From contig BROG01000402.1 in NCBI GenBank assembly GCA_030159075.1, positions 156,001-220,000 of the forward strand: a DNA stretch of 64,000 bases. Direction: 5' to 3'. Source of the DNA: Atrina japonica. Lineage: Eukaryota > Mollusca > Bivalvia > Pterioida > Pinnidae. The notes beneath the pieces are model-generated. The model saw nothing but the letters and a program-made list of their open reading frames with translations, searched no databases and was not told where the DNA came from. Both the position numbers and the translations under genes were made by a program. Positions 23,383-37,107 of the stretch are shown here, one piece after another. How positions within the stretch are numbered: the stretch's first letter is position 1; every line of letters begins with the position of its first letter.

Positions 23383-23420
23383 CATGATGATGATGATGAT
23401 GATGATGATTTTATGATGAT
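23383..23420. repeat. (ATG)n short run
   Basis: Nine ATG units with a TTT interruption. Confidence 0.9.
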
Positions 23421-24179
23421 GTAAAAACGAAAAACCAGGAGAAAAGAAGGCAGAATCAGTACAAAAGGCATGGACATATGTTGTTTCGTCACAGGACATG
23501 TATACTTAATGTTCATCAATGAGTGGGCAAATATACAGAATCAGGGCATCAGCTTAACAGCAAAATAGCAACTCCGCTATCCTTTTTCATTTTCATTATT
23601 ATTTTTTATTGACTAAAATAAGTTGTCGCCGACCATACACTGGATTCAGTAGCTTTGGAATCTCTCACGATAGTCACATAAATCAAGATTGGAAGTCTGT
23701 AAGTTTCCGTACATGATTGTACAGAGATATAAAACAATATCAATTACTTTTATGTTTCGCAGGTCTAAGACCCCAAAAATCGATTTTTCAATGGTTTACT
23801 TTTGATATCATTAATAATACCTTTTCACTGTGAACCTAAAATTTGAAATCTGATCCACATCACAATTTTACGTTAGATTCCTTTCTTATAATGAATCGTA
23901 TCTGTAATTTCTTTGAAGACACAAATTCAATAATTATCAAAGATTTCGTTTCAGATAAATTACTATATTTTTGCCATTGCTTTCCGGTCTATGATTTCTC
24001 GTCTTGTATCAACAAGTCTTTTTATCTCAATGAAATAGAAACTGCGTCAAAGCAGCTAGAGAAAAGTTTGCTGAATTGATTAAAGAGTGTATTTTATAGT
24101 GATGACACGGCTCAGATTTTGGAGGTTGTTATCACATTGAATGTATCTATCATAAACATAACTCCGAAGTTATAGTTTT

Positions 24180-24520
24180 TCAAAGTAAAACAAACAAGCG
24201 TCAATGCTTAACTCAAAAGTCCATTAGAATACTACAAATATGACATACAACGGTCGCAACCGAAAGAACAATTGCGAATCCCAAACCGGACGGGACCAAG
24301 TGTCACTATAACTGTTAGCATATCATATCCGTTCGAGATTTTACACGAAAACCTCTCGAATGTGGTGAAAAGGTCAAGTTCAAGGAAAAGGTCAAGCTCG
24401 GTGAAAATGTCATAAGATAAGGTTTAAGTCTGATTGGCGAAAGGGCGTTAGTGTATATGGTCATGCTTCAGAATACTGCCTTTTCTTCAGATGGGGGGCC
24501 TCATATTGTTGAACAATACT
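24180..24520 (-). repeat. Penelope-like 3' fragment, second tail type
   Basis: Same tail type as 35280-35500 and 17440-17896 in minus orientation, ending at a degenerate RT C-terminus near 24465-24520. Repeated GTCAAG/GGTGAAAA motifs lie at 24370-24415. Confidence 0.6.
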
Positions 24521-25184
24521 CCAATATCGAAAAATGTTCAAGACAATCGTTTCTATCATAAAAACATCATCTTTCGTACTGAAAATAGACGTAAAGTACC
24601 GAAATATAAAATAGTATCATATGAATAATAAAACTTAATTATATATTCTTAAATCCGTCAATGAGTAACCACTGTAAAACGACGTAACTAGAGATTCGCC
24701 GAAAGTTTTATAACACATTCCATGAAACTATATTTTACAGTTGCAGATTGCAACATGGGTCTTTTTTGGGGGTGAGGCTTAAGGAGGAATAAAACACTAT
24801 CCGAATTACGCTTGACTTTCGGAATGCATTCGGTTAAAATGACGTAAGTTTATTGTGCTTTCTGACGTCATTGGATTGTGACGACATAACCACACAAATA
24901 TTTGCTATATAATTGTGGCGTCATGGTGGAAATGTCTGCCTAAAGATGCCGAGTCGGAAATTTGACGAATGGTAAATTACAATGATGACACTTATTTCCC
25001 GGAATGATTTACCGTAATCATCGTAATGACGCCCCTATCTGCAAGATTGACTCTTTGAGGAAACTTTTTCATTTAAGATGTCAAATTTTTAATAGTTTGC
25101 ATTTCAATAAAGATCAAAGTGAAGTATTAATAGACAAAAATGAAGAAAAAAGAATTTGGGAGTAAGTTCTTCAATACCTCCTTA

Positions 25185-25345
25185 AAAACGAAGTCTCGTG
25201 TCACAGTATGTATGAAACGTGTTAAAACGATAACTGTATTAGGGTCAGTTTATAGCAGAGATCAAACGTTGTGGCACTTTACATTTAACTCGTGACGTCT
25301 CCTTATACGCGATATGTCTTGGTGGGATGAAAAACACAAACAACC
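25185..25345 (+). mobile_element. SINE fragment, second family, 5' truncated
   Basis: Decayed copy of the 18.6 kb body: AAGTCTCGTGTCACAGTATG, then CGTGACGTCTCCTTATACGC and a GGGATGAAAAACACAAACAA end. Confidence 0.5.
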
Positions 25346-25691
25346 CAAATCACAAATCAACCTGACTTTTTGTATCACAAAAGCTTGTCTGATCCATAGC
25401 AGAAAATGCATGTAGAAAACAAGGACATGTTTTTTCAATGATTTATGTGTAATTATTTGGTGTATCCATTTGACTGCTAATATTTTTGCAATATGGAGAC
25501 GGTTCTATTTGGTGAAGACAGGTGTGTAATATATTAGGGTTTAACGGCCCTTTAAACTAAAATGCCAATGTCGTGAATGGTTTTAATTTACATCTAACCT
25601 CGGTTATATATCAACCAGAATATCTATGATTTTAAAACTCGAAAGCTTGGCACAAAAGCAGTAATTTTATTCCATATATCCCTGTACTGTG

Positions 25692-25858
<167 letters not shown>

Positions 25859-26389
25859 AAACCAATATGAAAACAGTTTTTCGTCCCATTTTGCTCACCA
25901 GATATACTCTTGTTATGAAGTGACCTCGTATCAGTTTTAACACATTTAGCTGTTGCGCAAAAAAGCTTGCGTGTGTCAATAGAAATAATCTGTTTCTCGC
26001 AGTATTTAACTTAACAAATAACTGAATATGAATCCCTTCAAATATTATGCTGCTCTGTTGAGTTTTGACATTTGACAAATGCTTGAAATTAATCTATATT
26101 TATATCTGTGTGGTCTTTATGTATCCGATTGCACTAAGAATACGTTATGATATATAGGAAAGCGCAGAGCGTCTGTTTCAAAATCATTCCGACATGAAAC
26201 AAGGCATGAATTATATCTGGGCAAATAAAATATTTACAGAACGCATTCTTTACAAAAATTGTAAGCAAACGTCCAATATAAACTTCAACACTCTTAAATC
26301 AATTGCCAAAATATCGTGATCTGTCCTCATTAAGTGTTATTATCGTCACTAAATACATCAGCATTTCTTATCCGAGTTGCATGAGAAGT

Positions 26390-26925
26390 TCTGGTAAGAA
26401 GAATGAAGAAATATATAATATTAGATGCCAAAGGATATACAGGATGTCCAAGATACATATACAAATCTGGTTATATTGGAAAAAACACGGACCTCTGTAA
26501 ATCCAGAGGTGGGATCAGGTGCAATGGAGGAGTAAGCATCTCCTGTTGACCGGTAACACTCGCCGTGAGTCCACGGAGAAAATCAAATGAAAAAGGCGAG
26601 AAAAAATCATTGTCATAATTGGTACAGACAACAACCGCTAACGAACAGGTGACTCAACATTTCATAATCGCAAACAAGGTTATTATACCGACCATAGAAT
26701 TTGCGGAACGCTGATATCAAACGCAATTCTCGATTCGAACTTGTCAGTAAGTAGTTTACCCCTATAAATGAAATGTTCATATGTTGAACATGCCTGGCAT
26801 ATCGGATCATTTGTGAGAAATAAACATCATATGCAGGTTAAATGCGGGACATTACTACATAAATGTGGAAAATTTAAGATGGGAAAGCCGCAATCGTCAC
26901 GTTTATAAGATTCCTGAAACTGAAT
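26390..26925 (-). pseudogene. 5'-truncated Penelope-like element: RT C-terminus plus tail
   Basis: The minus strand encodes YKRDDCGFPILNFPHLCSN, then MIRYARHVQHMN and SAFRKFYGRYNNLVCDYE in shifted frames. The first-type tail follows down to about 26420. It is very similar in layout to the copy at 14.4-15.0 kb but independently mutated. Confidence 0.75.
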
Positions 26926-27039
26926 AAGATTGCTAGTAGTTAGAGTTACGATGATATAAACCATGATATAAAAAGTTACCAACGTGTTAACATTAGGAGG
27001 CCCGTACAACAGCATACATATATAGCAAACATTGGACAA

Positions 27040-27420
27040 AAATGTATCTATGGGAAATCCATAGGCAGGACCAGGTATAATGGAAAAGTATGGATCCCCT
27101 ATCGACAGGTGACATTCGCCGTGGCTTCCTTAGAAAAATCCAAAACAGACGATTGGACAGCTACTTTTGAACGGTCATTATACTATTTCAGGCGGATATA
27201 TAGGTTAACTGCATACAAGGTCATTAAATCGTTCGCAAAATCTTAGATTTCAGTACTTTGTCTCCATAGATGAATTGATCTTGTGTTGAACAGGCTTTTC
27301 AAAATGCAATTCAAGTATCTGGACGTCATGCTTTTAAAAGAGTAATATATGAACCAACAGGGAGGAACGAAGACGGTTTCTTAGTTCGAACAACAGTTTT
27401 CTGAAGGTTTGTCGAAAATA
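27040..27420 (-). repeat. Further Penelope-like fragment upstream of the 26.4 kb copy
   Basis: 27050-27120 resembles the first-type tail (CCAGGTATAATGGA, GGATCCCCTATCGACAGGTG). 27200-27330 is compatible with a heavily decayed RT C-terminus. The orientation matches the neighbouring copy, again suggesting a tandem pair. Confidence 0.5.
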
Positions 27421-27654
27421 TCATGAAGGTTTGCAATAAGATACAAACGAATATGGAATCAGAATATTCCTATTGTATTTCAGATGAAAGCTCTATATTT
27501 ATGAACCTTTTGGAAAGAACTAGGATTCCATGTAACGGGAATAGTCTTAAACATTTGAAACAAAATCAGAATTACCTTGTTAAATATCAAAATCGCCATT
27601 ATTTCGATTGGTTTCTATTATCAATGCAGTTCTCCAAAAGCGTGTGTGATATGG

Positions 27655-27925
27655 ATTCATTGTTTGTTTGTTTATTGTTGTTTAACGTACCACTCAAGAA
27701 TCTTTCACTCATATGGAGACGATAAAGGGCTTCAAATTTTGGCCAATGCTAGGCACTTACGGTCATTTTGCAGTGAGGAGTCTTTAACGTGTCGACACCT
27801 AATGTGACACGGGGCCTTGGTTTTCACTCTCATCCGAAGGACAGGAAACCAACCTGCCGCCGGCTGGACTCGAACTCACGATCAAGTGTCGAAAGCGTTA
27901 CCGACTGAGCTAGGTCGGATTAATA
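27655..27925 (-). mobile_element. SINE, second family, intact tRNA-like head
   Basis: The minus strand begins ATCCGACCTAGCTCAGTCGG then TAACGC (A box) and reaches GTGAGTTCGAGTCCAGC (B box, about 27870). The family body (GGTTGGTTTCCTGTCC, GAAAACCAAGGCCCCGTG) and an AACAACAATAAACAAACAAA tail follow. This is the clearest tRNA-derived SINE in the window. Confidence 0.85.
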
Positions 27926-27963
27926 TGGATTCAAGAGAAATCGAATAAGACTAAAATGTATTT

Positions 27964-28270
27964 TGCATAAATGATATCAAGTCATTTACGTTAATTTCAG
28001 GGTACTCAGAATGAACTGAACGATACATAAAATATATCAAGTCATTTACGTTGATTTTAGGGTACTTAGAATGAACTGAACGATACATAAATGATATCAA
28101 ATCATTTACGTTGATTTCAGGATAATCCGAATGAACTGAACGATACATAAATGATATCAAGTCATTTATGTTGATTTCAGGGTAATCCGAATGAACTGAA
28201 CGATACATAAGTGATATCAAGTCATTTACGTTGATTTCAGGATAATCCGAATAAACTGAACGATACATAA
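27964..28270. repeat. 60-bp minisatellite, about 5 units, in intron 1
   Basis: Units share GAACTGAACGATACATAAAT, GATATCAAGTCATTTACGTT and GATTTCAGG. Because the unit is a multiple of three, a minus-strand frame stays open as repeats of about 20 residues (MYRSVHSDYPEIN...). I do not regard it as a gene. Confidence 0.9.
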
Positions 28271-28279
28271 GAATATATT

Positions 28280-29335
28280 AGTGAAACAGTAAGACGTCGA
28301 AGATTTAGAATCAATATAACGTTTCACATTGTACGTAACCTGTGTCAATGAAATATCTGCACTATATTTACTGATGATTTGAGGATCTTTATATAAATCA
28401 ATAACTTCGAGTTGCATTATCCTATACAGTTATTTAAGTAATGGTATGCGATATTGGAATCAGTCAATAATGATCAGAACTGGAACGTATGTGTATAACT
28501 GTCAGAAATAGTATTATCAGTGAACCTATCAATGCTATAAAAGGATATATTGAAAAAATAAATGCTAAACTATGCCTATACCAATATAAGTATTGTTTCG
28601 TACACAAATAATAAGTAAACCGGTGTATAGATCTCTTTTAACGGAGGTTAAAGGGTAAAACGGTTATACAATTTATAAATCTTGTTTAATTTGTTATTGC
28701 CATGGCGACGATAATCCATGAATTCATGAACCATTGAAAAAATAAAAATATATATTGCTTATAAGGTGACGTTTATTCAGATATATAACGTTTTGTCGGT
28801 ATAATAACAGCATAGATACAGGAGAAATATGGGCGTATATAACATACACTGGCTCAGTTGAATGCGACCTTCGTCTCTGTTTCTATTCACATTATAAAAC
28901 AAGGCTGTTACTCAATAGTTGTAGTGAAGATCATATTAAGAAGTATACGTAATTGGCCTCCTGGGATTGCATGTAAAGTACCCTCAATGAATTTGCAATC
29001 CATCCATAGCGCTTGTCAAAATTTTTGACACTTAAACTTTATGTTGCTTTCATCAATAAAAGAAATAACCCCGGGACATAAAACAAAAAATACACAAATA
29101 TGTCAAATACTTCTTCGTTTTTAAGAAATACGATTCTCATTTATTTCTGAAAAGTTCAAATATATTTGTAACGCGATACACATTTTCTAAAACATTCTCG
29201 ACATTAGGTCTTGAGTGCAATATTACCGTTTCAAAAATCAAACTATCGAGAAAACATTGGCAGATAATGAACATTTATTGTTTGATTGCGAAAACCAGTG
29301 CTGTCAATCAAAGTATATTCGTCTTGAGATATTAC
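28280..29335. other. Intron 1 segment, nothing recognised
   Basis: A+T-rich and free of obvious repeats. Confidence 0.5.
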
Positions 29336-29403
29336 ATGCAACTACATTGATTTTAGTGTATTTACCATATTAGATGCAACTACATTGATTTTAGTGTATT
29401 TAC
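29336..29403. repeat. Perfect 30-bp direct repeat, offset 37
   Basis: ATGCAACTACATTGATTTTA plus GTGTATTTAC occurs at 29336 and 29373, just left of the TC microsatellite. Confidence 0.85.
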
Positions 29404-29436
29404 AATCTCATAAATGTATATAACATTATTCCGGTG

Positions 29437-29437
<1 letters not shown>

Positions 29438-29531
<94 letters not shown>
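29438..29531. repeat. (TC)n microsatellite
   Basis: About 47 uninterrupted TC units. Confidence 0.95.
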
Positions 29532-29535
<4 letters not shown>

Positions 29536-30529
29536 TGATATACACACAAGCAAATAAGGAAGTATACAAAAGGAAAATAAAAAGTAAGTATCGAGTTTAC
29601 AATGTGACCTTGAAAAAAAGACCATTTCCACTGCAATAATAAAGAAGAGATAATGTTTTCGAACATCTGTCTCTAGAATAAAGTCATACTTTCGGAATTG
29701 AAAGATGAAAACTAAAATAATAACTTGAAGAAAAGGGGAGGGAAATAGTTTTAGTCATGTGTTTTAACAAAACGTAAATACAGATTGAACTCGGGTGAAG
29801 TGTTCAATAAGCCAAGATAAGGATTCCAAAATAAACTGAGGGGAGTCGCTGTACAGGAAGGAAGTATTCGAATATTGAATGCTAACTAATATCAGAATTG
29901 ATAACCAAATAAATATAAACAAGATAAATGGCGGGTGCGCTGTGTTAAGAAAGATCATTACGATTACACTGAATTGTACTTTCAACACGTTTGAAGTATT
30001 GGATCTTCTGTAAAACTTGAATTTATATATGGGCCTATATTTCCTAGCTCGGATACATCAAATGAAATATACTATACATTACAAATATAGCCGTCAGAGT
30101 AAACCCACAATTCAGTGTTATTACATAACAACCCAAGAAAACTACAGATGATAAAGGGTTAACGTTAAGATGTCCAAGAGACAAAATACAAATGATATGT
30201 GAAATATTCGAATTGAACATTTCGAACATTTTTTTAACCAAACCAGAACTGAATAAAACATTTAATTTACACTATAAGAATGGTAAAACGGTTGTAAGAA
30301 CCATGTTGGTAATAGTAATCGATCAGTTTTAAATGTACGCAATACACTACTTCAATAGTAACGCCATCATACTATCATTTTTGTATTACATGAAAAACAT
30401 TTTAACCTAACCTGTTTCAAATGTGATATACTAAGTTTCCATTACAAAAAATTGAATTAACAATAAAGCTCACTTTAATTTTTTGACAAATTAAAAACTA
30501 ATTAAAATTGAATTTATTTCTGTCCTATG

Positions 30530-31205
30530 TTCACATTAATACATCATTGCACCATGGTTATTTACAATTATTCTACAAAACAATACCTCACTCCACCATG
30601 GTTGTTTATAATTATTCTACACGACAATACCTCACTACACCATGTTTAATATCAGTTATTCTACACAACCAATACCTCACTACACCATGGTAATTTACAA
30701 TTATTCTACACAACAATACCTCTCTCCACTATAGATATTTATAATCATTCTACACAACAATACCTCACTCCACCATAGTTATTTACAATTATTCTACACA
30801 ACAATACCTCACTCCACCATAGTTATTTACAATTATTCTACACAACAGTACCTCTCTCCACCATGTTTAATATCAGTTAAATATCAATTATTTTACACAA
30901 CAATACCTCTCTACACCATGGTAATTTACAATTAATCTACGCATCAGTTTGCCTCGCTTCCTCAATGTTGTGTACCGTCAATCTACACACCAGTTTGCCT
31001 CACTTCGTCAATATTGTGTACCGTCATTCTACACCAGTTTGCCTCGCTACCTCAATATTGTGAACCGTCATTCTACACACCGGTTTGCCTCACTACGTCA
31101 ATATTGTTTACCGTCATTCTACACACCAGTTTGCCTCACGAACCCAATATTGTTTACCATCATTCAACACCAGTTTCCCTCACTACCTCAATATTGTGTA
31201 TCGTC
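30530..31205. repeat. Two adjoining minisatellites of about 44 and 46 bp
   Basis: 30530-30940 repeats GTTATTTACAATTATTCTAC then ACAACAATACCTCACTCCAC (about 9 units). 30940-31205 repeats CCGTCATTCTACACACCAGT then TTGCCTCACTACGTCAATAT (about 6 units). Both share a TTCTACAC..CA..CCTCACTAC framework, so one probably evolved from the other. Confidence 0.85.
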
Positions 31206-31215
31206 ATCGTGTTGT

Positions 31216-31402
31216 ATTCATATACAAATAGTAAGGTTGAGTCAATCAATTGCAGTTGAAAAAAGTGCCAAACCTGGGTTTCACAAGCAATTTTCACAAA
31301 ATATATATGAATATAAAACTTTTATGCCTGTGTATATCTTTTTTGTTTTATTATATATCAATCTAAGTAGTAAAATGGGAATGAAAGTGAAATGCTCCTT
31401 TG
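31216..31402. mobile_element. MITE copy D, half element
   Basis: Inverted relative to copies A-C. Carries ATACAAATAGTAAGGTTGAG, CACAAGCAATTTTCACAAAA and TATGCCTGTGTATATCTT, ending near a degraded ATGCTCCTTTGA terminus. The other half is missing; it abuts the minisatellite ending at about 31205. Confidence 0.7.
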
Positions 31403-31851
31403 ACTTAGCATAAAAAACAACAGGAAATTATAACAACTCTTGTACTCAAAGTTATCTATATCGCAGAAGTATCTCATTGTTCAAGGAATGTAGCGACTTT
31501 ATTGGCAGTCGACAAACTTGTGTAATCTTAGTACTAACCATCTGTTGAGAATACAGTTTATTTGTATGCAAAACATCTCCTTGTTCTAAATCTAGTTTTT
31601 ACAGAATTCTAAAGCTGCATGACATATGTGATATATTTTCATTCTAAGATACATTGTCAGGTTTATTTTTGTAAAAATATACAGCAGAAAAACACTTTTG
31701 CACAGCCAAATAGGCGAGAACAAGAAAAACAAATATATACACAAATCACGCTCGCTTCTTTGCCTTGTCATAGTCCTTCATTAGGTCTGGTTTGTAATAT
31801 ACAATATGTCTTGTCATATGCTACTAAAATGTTTCTTTTGACTGAAAAATC

Positions 31852-33205
<1,354 letters not shown>

Positions 33206-35500
33206 ATGTTCATAAGGCACATTAGGTCTGCATCATATCCATACAAAACTGTACTCACTCCCGTTGAAAAAAAATTACAGGACTTGTACAAATCTAAGAT
33301 GACAGTATGTTTTACCGATGCTGGTTCTCCAGATTATCGACTTCATGGTATCATTTTGGACATTTCATACAACAGATTATTCAAAGCTGTCAGGACTAGT
33401 GAACATAAAGAAACAAGTTATCGCCCGTGACTAAAGGTCAATTTTGCTAATATAAGGGCATTGACGCTTTGAATACAAGCAATATTTTAAAACAAAAATC
33501 CGTCCAAAGTAAGATCCCGCCATACTTCCAATACAAAGATTCACCATGTATTTCCTATAGCTATACGCGTACAGTTACCTCTAAGATCTTTAATTACAAG
33601 CAAATCCACAGTAACTCAATTTACCCAGCCTTTCCCAGAGCATTCCGCCTTGTACCTGTTCTACATCTGATGTGGCCATGTTGTGACAGGTGATCACAGA
33701 AAACTGAGAGATCTTTTATGCAAAGACCCAAAATATAAGGAACCTGCATCGTTTATATGGCGCCAAAACTTTGAAATTATTACGCCATACGCTGGGCTAA
33801 GAAAGAAGATGTCGAACCTGATACTCTTTCAGAGTGGATTAAGTCGATCAGTAAAGTTCTTAAACGAAGAATTCGACGACTTAAACATTGTGTCAACACA
33901 AAACATAATTCAATTTTTCGTGACCCTGTTGTTGTCAGAGAACTTTCCCGCCTCCATGAAAATTTCATCATCGTTCTTGCTGACAAAGAATCTAACAACT
34001 TCACATTTGTCTGCAGGCGATACTACTTCAGCATCCTACAAGAGGTACATACTCTCTAACCGATTTCTCTAGCCCTGTAATATTAAATAATCATAAATCC
34101 GTTTTCGCTTCGTTTGGAATACCCACAAGTGACACGGAGCTTGAATTGCCATATATTTATTGGATTCCGTAGATGCACAAAAATCCCTATATACACCGTT
34201 TCATTGCGGTTATCTAAGTGTTCCACCAAGCCTTTATCTATTTTGCTTACCAAATTTCTAACACATATTAAACAAGGTCTTCAGAAGTACTGTATAACGG
34301 CCTACTCAAGAAGCGGAGTCAATCAGAGATGTGGATCCTAAAAAATTCAAAGGAATTGTTGGAACATTTAAAATTTCCAAATTTCAAACATATTACAAGC
34401 ATCAAGTCCTTTGATTTTTTTACCCTTTACACAACAATCCCTCATCAGAAACTCAATAACAGATTAACATCTATTATACAAAACTGTTTTATAAACAAAA
34501 AAGGAAATCGCAGATATAAATATTTGGTGTTAGGTCATGAAGAACCTTTTTTTTGTCAAGGAACACTGATTCCAATAACAAGTACACTGAAGACGATATG
34601 ATCAAGATGCTGGGGTTTCTAGTAGACAACATCTTCGTGGATTTTGCGGGAAAAGTTTTCCAACAGATTGTCGGCATCCCAATTGGTACCAATTGTGCAC
34701 CTCTCTTGGCTGACATATTTTTGTATTCATATGAAGCGGAATTTATACAGTCTCTGCTCTCCAAAGGAAACAAACAGTTAGCATCTCGGTTCAATTTCAC
34801 TTACAGGTATGTCGACGATGTTCTGTCAATAAATAATTCAGATTTTCAGAATTACATTGGTCAAATGTATCCTGTTGAGCTAGAAATCAATGAGACGACA
34901 GAGAGCAACACATCTGCTTCTTACCTAGATTTACACCTGTCCATTGGAAAAGATGGTCAACTTCACACATCCGTCTATGACAAATGAGACGATTTCAATT
35001 TCCATATCACAAACTTCCCGTTTCTAAGTAGTAATATTCCATCTTCTCCTGCCTATGGCGTTTTCATTTCACAACTTATACGTTATGCCAGGGCATACTC
35101 TTCTTATGAATGTTTTTTTTTCTGAGAGCTAAACGACCTACACAAGGTTACGTTGTTGAACGCTTGGAGTCGTCGTTTAAGAAGTTTTATGGTCGATACG
35201 GGGATTTTGTTAAACATTATGAAGTCCCCCTCTCAGAGATATTAGATAGTATTCTGGATCACAGCCACAGACAGTGACTCCGTTTCACCAATCATGATTT
35301 TCACCGAACATGACATCATCATCAAACTAGACCTTTTTACCGAATTTGACCCGCTCATCGAACTAGAAAGGTTTGCATGGAACATTTGCGATGGGTGTGG
35401 CATGCCAGCAGAAGATGCTGACTCCTTCCGGACACCTCGTCTTATCCCGTTTGGAATTCGTAATTGTTCTTCATGTTGAGACCATTTGCACATTTAATTC
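33206..35500 (+). pseudogene. Penelope-like retroelement, decayed, antisense in ADCY intron 1
   Basis: Reverse-transcriptase homology is spread over several frames. HRKLRDLLCKDPKYKEP starts near 33695, AWAKKEDVEP near 33788, LADKESNNF near 33980, and TSIKSFDFFTLYTTIPHQK near 34400. The best frame (34553-34987) carries GIPIGTNCAPLLADIF and the catalytic box YVDD at 34808-34819. The next segment, DDFNFHITNFPFLSSN to SQLIRYARA and KKFYGRYGDF, runs to about 35270 after an in-frame TGA. A 3' tail follows to about 35500. Many frameshifts and stops make it non-functional. I saw no GIY-YIG endonuclease domain. The 33206-33430 stretch is an uncertain 5' part. The Penelope-like assignment comes from recognition of the RT type. 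Confidence 0.85.
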
Positions 35501-36063
35501 GTCGTGTTATAATGGACTTGAGTTTTTATTATTGATTGGTACTTCTTCAATTTTATCTTGTACACACATTGTGTTTCTGCATAGCCGCGGTAAAATGAAG
35601 ACGAACTAATCGTCTGCTGACCACACGCCATCAATCATCTGTGTATACACTCCATCATCTCAATCCATTCGTTTGATACAAATACGCGCCAAAATGTGTT
35701 TTAATTAAGCTGTCAGACGAACAGGCTTATGAGTCTAATCAACACTTCTAGTACGACTAAAATCTATGAACAGATGATACAAAGACATCATTTATGATTG
35801 ACCGACAACTTATCCCAAAAGCTTTAGAAAACATTACTGGAAGGATTTTCTCCGTCCATCATCGTGTGTAGACAAAGTGTTAGCACGTCTCTGTTGAAAC
35901 AGAATGATCTTCAAACTCGTAGATTTTAACAAAACATAAATTTGCCAAGATAAATAGAGTGAGTAAATAAGTAGTGAAAGTTTACAAGGTATATCCGATT
36001 GTAATAGGTATTAAAACAGCAAACAGGAGAAATACTGATAAAGGTAAGGATGTTTGTGATTGA

Positions 36064-36065
<2 letters not shown>

Positions 36066-36111
<46 letters not shown>
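36066..36111. repeat. (ATG)n microsatellite
   Basis: About 15 GAT units, 70 bases left of the SINE-derived minisatellite. Confidence 0.95.
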
Positions 36112-36182
36112 ACTGTACATGACTACAATGTGTCCAATTTTCATCAGATATTGACAGTTTCTTGAATTATTTAATTTTTGTT

Positions 36183-36547
36183 TTGTTTTACACAACACTT
36201 AACAATATTTCAGATATTTTTGTTTTACGGCACACTCAACAATATTTCAGTTATGTTTGTTTTACGGCACACTAAACAATATTTCAGTTATGTTTGTTTT
36301 ACGCCACACTCAACAATATTTTAGTTATTTTTGTTTTACGCCACACTCAACAATATTTCAGTTATTTTTGTTTTACGCCACACTCAACAATATTTCAGTT
36401 ATGTTTGTTTTACGCCACACTCAACAATATTTCAGTTATTTTTGTTTTACGCCACACTCAACAATATTTCAGTTATTTTTGTTTTACGCCACACTCAACA
36501 ATATTTCAGTTATTTTTGTTTTACGCCACACTCAACAATATTTCAGT
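36183..36547. repeat. 37-bp minisatellite, about 10 units, SINE-derived
   Basis: Unit TTTGTTTTACGCCACACTCA then ACAATATTTCAGTTATT. Outer units are more diverged (ACACAACACTTAAC) and inner units almost identical. The unit matches the tail motif of the SINE at 46.4 kb. All three frames stay open only because the unit lacks stops. Confidence 0.92.
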
Positions 36548-36889
36548 TTATATAATGGACGTAAATAACTAATGCTATTGTCCGTTTGTGTCAGTTCGCT
36601 TGTAGAACGGATTGCGATCGAACGGGGCATGTTATGTTTCAAAATAAAAACAGAATACGTGTCTCATAAATATGACAGTTCCCATTTAATTTCATAATCA
36701 CACGTGGTACGGTTAATTTTAATTAATTAATCTGTGCGATTTTGTGCCAAAAACCTGTCGGCTTAGTCTTGTCGTTTGATTGATAACATATTGTTGCATA
36801 CAAGACATTTTATAAATTGCGGAGTGGAGGAACGTATGTAGCAGAAAATACCAAAACAACAGTGACCTACTCTACGGCTTACAAGTTAG

Positions 36890-37107
36890 TGAAATTTGAA
36901 TTTGCCCGAAGAACTATGTGGCCATTGGCCACTTGTAAAGGATGAAGGAGAGAACGCGGTTATAATGTACCGCCGACCTTCCTTATTAACTGGAAAACTG
37001 CTTCAGCTCATATTCCAGCTGGGCTTGAACCTGCGCTGACCAGAACAGAGGCAGTCCATGGTTCAAAGCGCGATACTTTAACCACTCGGCGACGGAGACC
37101 TTCTCTT
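36890..37107 (-). mobile_element. SINE with clear tRNA-like head
   Basis: The minus strand opens GTCTCCGTCGCCGAGTGGTT then AAAGTATCGCGC, a good A-box region. The B box GCAGGTTCAAGCCC is near 37030. The serine/leucine-type GCCGAGTGG head is well preserved. The body is short and diverged. Confidence 0.72.

Larger units (their letters stand above)
21486..24120. other. Intron 1 segment, mostly unassigned
   Basis: Apart from the SINE fragment at 22.35-22.53 kb and a small ATG run, no gene or repeat is recognised. The 77-90 codon frames show no composition or motif suggesting a protein. Confidence 0.5.

Noticed and set aside
27423..27807. 100- and 76-residue plus-strand frames
   Set aside because: They overlap the SINE at 27.66-27.92 kb and a retroelement fragment; no independent gene features.
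27964..28270. CRISPR-like array
   Set aside because: Whole 60-base units repeat without unique spacers, and the genome is eukaryotic; it is a minisatellite. The same applies to the 43-, 37- and 44-bp arrays.
35242..35493. 83-residue minus and 61-78-residue plus frames
   Set aside because: They lie in the non-coding 3' tail of the Penelope-like copy.
36257..36572. Three overlapping frames of 74-103 residues with an FYATLNNIS-type repeat
   Set aside because: The 37-bp minisatellite is open in all three frames, which argues against coding.
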